Shown here piece after piece: positions 1-11,700 of a stretch of 64,000 nt of DNA (within the stretch, counting starts at the first letter, position 1; each line of letters starts with the position of its first letter). A program made the position numbers and the translations under genes. The DNA comes from Owenia fusiformis (lineage: Eukaryota > Annelida > Polychaeta > Sabellida > Oweniidae): contig CAIIXF020000009.1 of the NCBI GenBank assembly GCA_903813345.2, positions 27,006,740-27,070,739 of the forward strand, written 5' to 3'. A model generated the notes under the pieces. That model worked only from the letters and a program-made list of their open reading frames with translations, made no database searches and was not told where the DNA came from.

Positions 1-546
1 CATAATAATGGCCAGTTCTAAAATCCCCCTAGTAGCGACATAATTTTGAAAGGGAAGACCTCCCCTGGAGCCAAATCATCCCATAACATAATAATCATGT
101 GTGTTTTAATGTTACGCATGTACGTGTCCCTATACGTAGTTTATTATTGCTCTCACAGAGGAGGTAATCTGGCAGAGGTCCGTGCATTTCTGTTAACGTT
201 TAGTGAGGCATTTGGCTCGCCTGCCTCATGTCTGGCGACGCCATCTTTATGGTAAATAGAAATCCAATTCATGAAATAATGAGATGTGTAGTAGTTCCTG
301 TTTGATTTTGCCGTTTCTACATGAACAAGGATGTTGTTCTGACACCAATGTAACGGCTTATGGGCACTCACACTATGCACTATGTTGCATTTTCTTCACT
401 TCGTATTCGTGCTTTTGATAGGCTGATCCTAACCCAAAATGAACGTAAGTCAGACTAAAATGACATTTCCATACATGCGATTTGACTCACTATCCATGTT
501 TTAACCCAAAGGATACTGTACTAAACTTCAACTCGAATGACCTTTA
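1..546. other. Intergenic DNA, no gene seen
   Basis: This lies downstream of the minus-strand TRP gene. Short open frames on both strands show no family resemblance. A TTTATT at about 140-145 reads AATAAA on the minus strand and could be a polyadenylation signal, but it is far from the stop codon and is only a guess. Confidence 0.4.
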
Positions 547-868
547 TGTACAGCACATGATCCTATGCGTACATAACGTTATCCTTTATGGCCATAACTT
601 CATCCCAGATGTACATAACTTGATCATTATGTACACATCGTGATCCCATATGTAGATAAATGGATCACGTCTGTATAGTAAAAAACTTGATACTGTGTAC
701 ACATGCATACCTTCCTTGATCCTTTCTGTACAAAGCATAAATTGATCCTATATGTACATAACTTGATCCTATATGTACATAATATGATCCTATATTTACA
801 AAGCATAAATGTACATAACGTGATCCTTTATGCACATAGTATAATCTTATATGTACATAACTTGATCA
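547..868. repeat. Degenerate ~21-bp minisatellite running into the TRP stop codon
   Basis: Imperfect copies of a unit like TGATCCTATATGTACATAAC are repeated about 14 times, with divergent and deleted copies. The right-most copy covers 847-867. On the minus strand it supplies the last codons of the TRP channel (DQVMYI and the stop), so most of the array would be 3' untranslated sequence. Confidence 0.8.
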
Positions 869-2774
869 GCAGAGCCCCCCGAGCTAGATTTCGCTTGGTC
901 CGTGACAGTCTGTCTATTTGGGTTAAAATGAACCTTTGGTTTCTTTGCAGCTGGAGCACTGGAACTTCGTGCTACTTTATTGTATCTTCTAGTTACTTCT
1001 CCAACCTCGTCAGGAGGATCAGCAACACGATTTTCATCAAGGGATTCGCCTGAACATTCAGCAAAACCATAAGATGGTTTACTATTATGAAAGACATCAT
1101 CGTGTTGGGTGTTAACATTCTTCTTCTTGTTTGTCTCTGGTGAGTCATGTTTCTCATAATTACCATCTGTTACCTCATTTTGGTTTGGATGGTCATCGTT
1201 CACATTGCTGCGATCATTTGCATCTTTGTGATCATCATCTTTATTATTGTGATTCCCTGAGCTGACAGATACAAGGATGGATGCCTGGGTTGCCTGGAGT
1301 TGAAGGATCTTCTCAAGCTGGTCTTGAATATTTGACAACACCTCCTCATGACGCTCCATTCTAGCATTAAGACCCCTGATGCTGAAATCCTGAATATCAT
1401 TCACTCTATCTCTAACCTCAGTCACTAAGCGGTTGGTTGTGTGAATCGGAGGATTTTCCCACTTTAGTAGTTTGTCCTTGTAGTTTTCCACCACTTTGAC
1501 TTCCCTGTAGTACTTTGTTCTGTAATTGAAGTTGAGGAAGATGCTGTTGCGCTCGACCCTGGTTATGATCCATGCCCGATTGATTTCCAAGCCACGCTGA
1601 CAGTCCTGCTGTATATGTTGGTAAGTGTCTGTGAGACGTGCAATGAGGAGATTCAGCAGTATGATTATGCAGACAGTGAGGTATATAACCATTAATGCAA
1701 TAGAGAACCATTTATACTCAATATCTGTGTATTCGGTAACTGGTTGTTGTTCAACGAGTGTCCGTAGCCCCATAAACATGGTACCTAATATTGATATTGT
1801 GTTATTTAGCTGAGTCATGTTGCCTTCACCACGCAGACCCAATTGGAAGCTACCACTGAATGCCAACAGGATGATACCAAAAAGGATCATGAATTGAACA
1901 ATGTCTTGAGTGATTATGACCCAAAGAATTTGGGCGAAAGCACCAGATTGCCTGAACACAGCCGCATATTTGAAGATCCTCACTGTCCAGATGACATATC
2001 CAAGAGAATAAATGTACCACTGTTCGTTGACATCTAAAATCCTCAGGGGAATCACTGTAAGCAAAAGTGATATGCTCAACAAATCAAAATAATTGAACAT
2101 GTCCTTCCAATAGTCTCGTCTCATTTTCACGAGCTGTCGGATTTCCAGAAAGAGATGAAAGAGGACAAAAACTACACTCCAGACTTCGCAAACAGCTCTG
2201 GCAATCTGTAATGGTGTGTCATAAACCATTGGGTCAGGGGCCTGACATGCTACTGCAACAGCAAATGTCAGAATGAAGAGTGACACAAGGAACATGATGG
2301 CGCTACAAGTGAACCTGAACTTTGCAAAATGTTTCCATTTACGTCGTATCAACAACCTGACTGCATCATGGTATATATAGTCCTTATCTCCAACATACGC
2401 TAGCTTATGAAGTCCAGATTTCCCCCTTGTATTGAACTTTGAGTGATTTGGAGGAAAGCCTTGAGAATCGGCATCCAGCATTTTAAAATAGATCTTATGT
2501 CTGTCCACTGGGCCAAAACGGTCAATGAGACAGTTCAGTAGTGCCTGAACAGTCGCTTTCATTCCAAGGTCAACTAAATTCGCAAGGACAAACTCTGCAG
2601 GTGTATTCCCCTGTGCAGTATGTAAGTCTCTAGCAATGTTGTTTGGCATATAGGCCAGCATAAGGGCACCTATCTCATCATATTTATTCTCTATTGCAAT
2701 ATGATATGGTGTCTTGCCTTCGTTGTCTCTCATGTGAGGAAGAGCATTCCTGTCCAACAGCTTTTGACACACAC
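847..2774 (-). CDS. TRP channel terminal exon: ankyrin end, six TM segments, tail
   Basis: The exon starts after acceptor CTGCAG with two bases completing a glycine codon. Counting from VCQKLL as residue 1, S1 is about 149-176, S2 191-212, S3 227-246, S4 252-273 and S5 289-310. The pore helix is about 320-340 and S6 353-385. A charged, heptad-like stretch runs about 445-500. The last 140 residues are hydrophilic (Asn, Asp, Lys, Ser rich). The whole channel core sits in one intronless exon, which is long for this gene. The stop is at 847-849. Confidence 0.93.
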
Positions 2775-5700
2775 CTGCAGATACAGAACATTGTCAGTGA
2801 AAATATCTAAAGTAAAATTGGGATCACCTCATTATACCGACGCGTATTTTACCGAAACCCATTATACCGACGCGCATTATACCGAAACCCATTATACCGA
2901 CGCGCATTGTGCCGAAAAGGCCTACCGATGCGCGTTGTACCGAAATCCGTGCCAGTGGGACGGCACATTGCCTTAACCTTTCAGTTTTATGACGTGCACT
3001 TCCGCGTGGGACTATATCTTTACAGCGGGAATTTCAAGTTTTTGTCAGTGTAGACATAAAAAGTTGCAGTCCTCAATACATGCATTTTCAATATTTTCAT
3101 TTGAAACTCGCAAGAACGGTGCTTTGAATCTAGCTCTAAATTCTTTCAAAACATCATGTAGACACATGATCATGTACATGTATGACAGTGCACAGTAACA
3201 TTATATAGGCATAGAATAATAAAAATGGAGCCTGAAAAGTCAAATATGATGCTATGTTGAAAAGCCAAGAGAAATTCTACTGTACCAGCATATAAAATAG
3301 ATAGTTTATATATTACTATCATACACCTTGGTATGTATTTTTCATTGAACAGACAAGTCTTGAAAATTAAAAAATTCATTTTTATTTACTTCCACAATAT
3401 TTTGACTTTAAACTTTTTAATATGAGACTGGACGTCAATCGGTTGTTTATATATTCATATTCAATTAAAAGCAAAAACATATTTTCAGATAAAGCTTAAT
3501 TTAAAATCTTTGAACATCTTTACATCTCAGTTTCGGCCAGAATTTTTTTAACTGATGCTAGGCGTTTCGGATTGAGGGGTCGTCTCAACAAACTGAATTC
3601 CAGTTAACCATCAATTTCTGTATTTCATAGAGGATAAAGTTATAATTCTGTTATTTATGTTTGATTATGGTAAACCCTGTACTTCATAAAATATATTTAC
3701 AGTGGGGAACATAAAGAATTACAAAAGCTATGAAAATTACATGCTGTCGCACATGTAATAAATTCTTACCTTAGTGTATTCAGTGCTCTATTTTCTCCGT
3801 CCTAGTAAGTCCAGATATAGTGGAATTTGTGTCCATAATGACAAATAAGAACTTTAAAATTTTAAGTGGATATTCACATGTTAATGCCGACTCTTCAAAT
3901 GTCGAGGTGATTTTAGAGCCCGATTGCGCCGCAATGTGGATTGACTCCCAGATTGCAACATGACACGTGCCAGCTTTCAAAATGCCGATCCGCCATTTTG
4001 AAATCTGTCACGAGTAAATAAGGTTAACTGATGTTGCATTCTGGGAGTCAATCCTCTTTGGATCACAAACATGGCGATCCATGAAAACATTCGTTCGATT
4101 TGGTAGGGATTTATCCATCATTTGCATGTATGAAGCTTTGGATTCATTTATTGTGCTACTTAAAGTGAACGGGAATTATTTTTCTACCGCTTGGGAGAGT
4201 TTAAGACGCGAAACTTAGAATTTAGCTCATTGTGACAACTTTTGATGGTTGAGGTTTATTTTTGGTCCACACTTTAAACGTGGTAAATTCTGTATTCAAT
4301 GAATTAAACATTTATTTATACTGTATTGTTTCATTGGTAGAAATAAACAATTGTGCCATTAAATATAAAGTTTCACATTTCTTATTGAACTTGATATTTT
4401 CGATCTTGTGCTGATGGGGCCAAAAATTGTTGTCATGAAGAGAGAGCAAGATATGTTGTCATGGAGATAGTAAGAAACGCATTCATTTGTTTTACTTTAA
4501 ATCTTTCCAAATCCAAGTGTGATTTTTATCAATGTGTGCCTCAATGATACCATTAATTCTGAAGTTATTTCATTTTCTAACCATTTCACAAACATTTCTT
4601 TTCATATAATACTTCTAAATTGGCATCATTTCCATGTTTAAATTGCTTATATAGTTTTGGCTACTGATATTATCTCTATCATCAGTTTTCATTCCACAAA
4701 CGAAATATCAATTATTTTGCCCAATATTTCAGTTTCATTATTTTGAAACATTGAATACATGTTTTAATTGGCAGTTTAAAATGGCGCTCATTAACTAAGT
4801 CCAATATTTAGCGCCCCTTTAATATCTATTTAGGGGCAAATCAATACTAGACTAAGCAGGTCATCTGATTCTCAATTTGATTTTGATTTGAATTGATTCT
4901 CAATTGGACCCATAGTGACTTTGCTCCACCGTTCTTGGTTCTTGGCTCTAATTGGTACAAAAATTAAGCTACCCACGAATGCTGTTTTTCCTCCGGGGCC
5001 TTGCCCTAACTAACGAAAACAATGGTGTGGACATTTCTGGATTATTTCCGGTGTTTTCTTTTGTTGCTACCTCATTTCTCAAAGTATCCATGCCAATTTC
5101 TTGACTCTGTTGAAAGCCCATGGTCCAATCAACCGTACCACCTTATCTTATGATGACCACACAAAATGATAGAGCGTGGGAACCGACTGTGCCAAATGTT
5201 ACGGATATTGCAGCTATGTGTGTTGTGTTTTCAAGTGTTATTCTATATATGTCCAACAAATCGAATTATGGTTTTGATACTATCTAGTATAGTATCTATA
5301 TGTCTCGTTCATTCATTTGACCAATAAAAATCATAACTGCCAGGAAAGTAATATGAATAAAGTAAATAAATGAATTAAAACGTCAAATTAAGAAGCAAAA
5401 GTCTTTTCTGGGTCACTGCGAATGGCATGATTTCCTCGAGTCTCTTCAGTTGCAAGGCAACCATACTGGGACCGATTCGCGTCGTTCCACTACTGCCCTT
5501 GGTGGGGGCCCGCTACCATACTATATGACTCCCGGAGTTTACTAAAGCACGTTAGTGGAGGAACCAACCACAGTCTCACAATCTGTCTCCGGCAAGAGCG
5601 GCCAGAGAACCAACCCATGCCAAGGGCCGGTAAACGGTTGGACCTTCGGACCGGGTGTCCGTAGTGACAATGATCAACAACTCCGTACCTGGGGCTCGAA

Positions 5701-8700
5701 CGCGGGACCTCCGTATCCCACGACGTTCAACCGCAAAGTAGCCTCAGTCTACGCCACTAGGCTGCCCTGCTTAGGTGTCAAAACTGCTAAAAAATAATGT
5801 AGTTGTTACAATTATTTGCTTGGATAAACATGATATTACATTTCTTAATTGATTAATCTGATTTAGTTGGAATCGAAGTTCGACCAACGATCAAGGCAAT
5901 GCAATCAACAACTCTTGCAAATGTGAACGGGAGTCGTAAAGACAGAAAGTACAAGAATCGTGATCAATGTAATAGAGTATAATATTTAAGACAGATCTTT
6001 GAATATTGGGTAGGAAAAACATTCCAAAATGAAGAAGAATCATTTAGAACATTTGATTTGTTGCCAATATATCAATTGCGTCTCAAATGACTGAAATAAA
6101 AGGTATAGCGGGACACTAAAGACTATGAGTGAAAACAATTATAATTGACGCATCCAGATCGCTCACTATAACGGTAAGTGAATAGGTTTGTGTAGATACG
6201 TCGAGGAAAATAAGCTATTTCGACGCTTGAAATAATCTGATTACGCTTTAATTACGCGTGGCTATAAACACAAGTGTTGTGTAGAACAAAAACAAGAAAA
6301 CTGAACGACTTATTAAGGAACTGTACTTCAGTTTCAAAGTGTTCAAGATATTTCCGCATGTTCAAAAACACAAAATTTATATTTTAGGCTATCCATATTT
6401 TGAAATCTCGTTAAGGCGACGCTATATTAAATAAAAAGTACAAAAAATGACTGCCATATTTTTTTGATAAAGACACATGTTTTTAAAATCTGTTTACCTT
6501 GTATATGAATTGTGTATCTTGACTAATGAAACATGTCAAAGTTAACATCACACATAAACGCATTTTTCCAAACTATGAATTGGAGGTGCATGGATCCCCA
6601 AAGCTAGCATGAAGAGTGCGAAGTGAGGCTAATTTTGAAAGTTTCAAGGAGTAGCCTTGCAACAGTCACACATTTGCAAGAGTCTAAAATTTCCACAAAT
6701 CATCTTACCTTTCCCAGGAACAACGAAGGAGCATGAAAATGTGCACTTCTTGCATTGTTAGAGTATAATAAAGCTCAAACCATTGTAAATTCTAAATATT
6801 TCATGTCCACATTTTTTGCCGGAACTACTTCTAGACTTCCTGATTAATCCTCATGCAAGTTTTGTGACTACACCAAGTGGCATGGATTATCACTTGTATG
6901 TTTTATCTATTACAGTGTAATTATCATGATAGATACATGATAGAGGCTTTATGAATGATAAACAATGGAAACATGAATGAAGATAACTCTGGACTAAAAA
7001 ATAGTTCCAGGAAACAAAATGGTGGACATGAAATATTTAGAATTCACAATGGTTTGAGCTTTATTATACTCTAACAATGCAAGAAGTACACATTTTCGTG
7101 CTCCTTCGTTGTTCCTTGGTAAGATAAGACTATATCTAGAAATTTTGAATTCTTGCAAATGTGTGTCTGTTGCAAGGCTACTCCTTGAAACTTTCAGAAA
7201 ATAGCCTCACTTCGCACTCTTCATGCTAGCTTTTTGGAGCCATACACCTCCAATTCATAGTTATGAAAAATGCGTTTAAATGTGAGGTTTTCTTTTATGT
7301 GTCTCTTTAGTCAGGAAATGCATTCACATACAAGGAAAACAGTATACAAAATCTTCTGACTTTATCAAAAAAATATGGCTCCCATGTTTTTGTACTTTTG
7401 ATTAACTTAAATGTCACCTTAAGGTCTCGTTTTAATGAGATTTTAGGAGATCTGCATTTTTAATCACTAAAGACTAACATTTTCTTCTATTTGAATTATG
7501 CGTGTGATTTTCTATCAAAACAACTTAATTTTTGCACTGTTAATTACCTTTATTCAAATTCTAGAGATTTTCAAGTTTTCTAAAAATGGTCGGGCTAAAT
7601 CCCCCTTGACAAAGTAACATACATTGGTAATATAACAGCAGGCTTTCGTCAATGTAACAAAAGCGAGGGGCTTAGTATATGAATTACACCTTCATTTACA
7701 AAACAAATTCCAAATCGAAGAAACTTATTAAAACTAGGCTATATTTTCTAGCTTTGGGCCAAATTATAATATGTAACTTGACTTATCAGTAGGTTTAAAT
7801 CGAGAAAGCAAAAAATTCGTAACCAGGAAGTTCATCCATTTTTTTACATTGACGTTCCGTCAAAGTAACTAGTTGTGGAACAGTAACTGGCATTCGGTAT
7901 AACGCCTTTCTGTACAATGCGCGTCGGTATAATGGGTTTCGGTATAATGCGCGTCGGTATAATGGGTTTCGGTATAATGCGCGGACCCCGTAAAATTCAC
8001 ATAAGTACATGTACAAGTTTGGCCATTATTTCCCAAAATGTGATTGTGTTGAGACACTATTTACAGTAAATCCCACTCGCACCATCTTTAAAATAAAATT
8101 TTTGTAAATTCAGAATTGCCATGTCGTCGATTGAAAATTATTGGATACACGCCTGACCATCGACAAGGTACAGTCACGTGACAGTGATAAAATATACCGT
8201 AGTACACTTTTGATGTACTATGTCATTTCCGCCATTTTAGATCGCCATTTTCTAGAATGAGGAAGCGAGGAAAGAACCAGCATTGATTTGATCAATATTG
8301 TGTCAGTTCATCATCGGGTAGTTGTTGCATTCGATTTGTAATTAAGTTGCAAATATGCATATCTACCTCAAATGATCCTCAGCAACTTCAATATCTTGTT
8401 ATAGATCTACCCAGTACGTCAGGGATCTCTAAATCTTGACTGAATTTCGCAAAATTCTCTCTAATTTTTGTTTTGCTATGCAAATAACAGCCAAACTACG
8501 ACTAACACAACTTAAGATAAGTATACAAATATACATCCAGAGTTAATGCAAAACCGCTTTTTACTTTGGATGCTACTACGAAAAATAGATAATGTATGTT
8601 GTCAACTCGAATGTATGTTGTCAAATTGGCCTTACAGATCTCAATTCACAATATAATAGGCATATCAGATATATTTACTCTTATATTTTGTCCGTTAATC

Positions 8701-11700
8701 CATAAAATTGTCATTGATATGATTACATTTCAATGTTACTATTTCTTTTTTTGTGTTCCATAACCTGGCTTTTGAACTTCTGCACTTTCCAGATATATAG
8801 AGTGTCCCAAAGCATCCCCCCAGGCAGACATATACCAATTTCTCTATAGTATGTGTCATACACACCGACTATTGTTTTGGTGTAAAACTGACTTTAATTT
8901 TGGCCAAACACTAACTTTTGAAATTCCTGTAACTTTTTTCCATTTGTGAGTTGAACCATGATACTCGGCAAATTAATGTAACTTTGGATGAGCTTTAAAA
9001 TGATTATGACACATACATAAACTATGGAGACATTTGTATATGTCTGCCTAGGGGGCCCATACTTTTGGGACACCCTATAGCATAAATTTTGAAAGTCATC
9101 TTGGATTAGCTAGTATATCGCCATGAACTCCTTAAGATTATTAAAATTCATAAAAGTGCAACTAAACATAACGTAACGTACCGACGCCGAGTGGTCAAAG
9201 AGGTCGGAAGATAACACGCCATGGTCACATATTAATCACCATATTAACACTTTCGTAAAATAAAATAGCATTCAACGAAAAAATCACGTTTACCTGTTTA
9301 TCTGTACTAGGGATACAGGAGCATGTTCGTTGAACATCATGTGTTACGCATAAAAACCTTAATGTATTTTGAAATTGAATCATTGCAATGTTTAATATTA
9401 TAACTCATGAATTTCAATTACAGGGACAACATACACTGTGAGTTGACAACGTACATTTCTGATTTTTTAAATTATACCAAATGCATGAATATTTATTAAA
9501 TCTTCACCCGTCTTAAACTGTGTAGTTTAGAGAAACACATTCTCATAAGAATATTCGACACTCTGAGACGTCAGGGGAGAAAATTATCAAAGGAAATGTG
9601 TAAAAAACAACATTTTTCCAACCGAACAATTGTATGGGTAGACTTACAACGAAAAAAATCGAGCACTGCTCGAAGATCTTTTAAGGTAATTAGAAAAATA
9701 AATGTCTTTGAAATCGAATACACGCGAAATCAAACATGAAATCCTTTATGTATTCCTCTAATTTATTTTTGAAAACCTGCATCAAACCTACATCATGAAA
9801 ATCAGTTAATAGTGACATAGTACATCAAAAGTGTACTACGGCATATTTTGTCACTGTCACGTGACTGTACCTTGTCGATGGTTAGGCGTGGGATATAAGT
9901 GTAACATCTATTTATCTTGATCGTGTTAAAAATATAGCAAACATGATCACGTTTACATAATTTGTATACATGTATCTCCTTTATATAAAGGGCAATAAAT
10001 ATATACAGTGCGTATCAAAAAAACGCAACAGATTTTTATCTCGAAAATGCACAAAACCATTGATAACAGCATTGATTTCATTCAATGCACCATAAAGCCA
10101 TGTGTCTCCTCTTTACAATGATATATCATTCATGGATATTTGGTCATGGTTGGGCGAATAATCATTCCATTTGCCAAGTCGGCCAAAATTAGCTTTTGAC
10201 CAAGTTATAAACATCGCAAAACTCAGTGTACGGAGCCCGATGCAAAATTGGAACAAAACATAAAACCAATGCTGACTGCATCCCTTTCATTCAATGTACC
10301 AAAAAGCCAAATTACTCCTCTTTGCAATTAGAATATCATTCATTCACAGAGAGTCAAGGCTGGCCGAATAATCATTAATTTTGCAAAGTGGGGCAAAATT
10401 CAGCTCGGACCCAAGTTTTAAACATTGCGAAAGTCAGTACAAAGGGCATAGGGGTATTGGAAGAAGCTGTGATAGGTGTGGCATAGACAGTAAAGTATTC
10501 ATACTCATACTCTTGCAAGAATACATCCTATACCCCTCCAAATTGCCACCACTTCCTTGCATATAAAGATGCGCTCATCTGTCCACGTCATGCATGGTTC
10601 AGCCCTGAGTCATCTGTGGGTTAAAGCAGAGAAAAGCAGCCCATGGGCAATTCTTTCTCGAGGTTTTGCAATGTCTGGTGGAGGAATTGTGAGCACAGAT
10701 GCTCCTGAGATAGCTCCAAAAGAAAAAGTCACAACAATTCAAGTCAGGAGAACTTCCATTGGCACTTAGCCCTTGCACTGATTTTTGCAATATCTAAAAC
10801 TTGGCCCAGAGTTGATTTTGATCCACTGTGCAAATGGAAGGATTTCTCACCCAACCATTACCACATGTGAATGAATGACATATCATTGCAAAGAGGAGAG
10901 GCGTGGCTTTATGGTACATCAAATGAAATTCATGTAGTCATCACTAGTTTTGGAATTTTACGAGATAACTACTTGTTGCGTTTTTTTGATACGCCCTGTA
11001 CATACATACATACATCACACCTGTGAAAGTTATTCATTGCGAATGGTTATAAAACTGTGACAAATTGTTACAGAGTCACTGAATACCGATCCTGACAACT
11101 GAGGCCAGCTGCAATCCGCAAGACATTGGTCACAAATAAAGTGATAGCTTTTACATTATAAACAAGGCATTAACATGACAAAATGTCACCACATTGTAAG
11201 TAATTGGAAATTATTACGCCGAACGCCGACATCAGAACACCGAACACATCCACAAAAAAAGTTGGAGATTATAACAATATGTCACTACTTCTGGTGGTGA
11301 TATAATAAATGGAATACTCCTAACCATTGGGAGCCACCTTGTAGTAAAGGCATTAATTATTTCATATAACTTGGTTCGGAGATTTATATTACATATCATT
11401 ACCTGTGGGATTACACACAATGAGTTACCAAGAGATGTTATTGAAAACGTAGTCACATCTAGACAATAGTACAACCGATGTAATACATAACAGAAACGTT
11501 TCTGATCAGGTGTGATATTTACTTTGGTTTTGCATATTACATGTATGTCACCACCAGAAGTGATGACATTGTTATCATCTCCAACTTTTTTTGTGGACAG
11601 TGTTCGGCGGTTGGTATTCAGCGTTTGGTGGTTGGTGTTCGCTGATCGGTGTTTGGCATTCGGTGTCTGTAACAAATGGCAGGTGGTAACATTTTGCATG

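Noticed and set aside
1843-2037. Plus-strand frame inside the TRP terminal exon
   Set aside because: Shadow of the channel-coding strand.
2831-2945. Protein repeat HYTDAHYTET from the tandem array
   Set aside because: Spurious translation of a non-coding repeat; the same array is present inverted at 7885-7985.
5692-5765. Functional tRNA gene
   Set aside because: Box-like motifs are present but a full cloverleaf with a paired acceptor stem and anticodon arm could not be drawn; SINE is the better explanation.
8148-9890. RAG/Transib-type element as a firm call
   Set aside because: Only the CAC start and 5-bp duplication agree; no heptamer-nonamer structure and no transposase are seen.
11232-11699. 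155-codon minus-strand frame
   Set aside because: It spans two inverted copies of the short element family and has no domain features.
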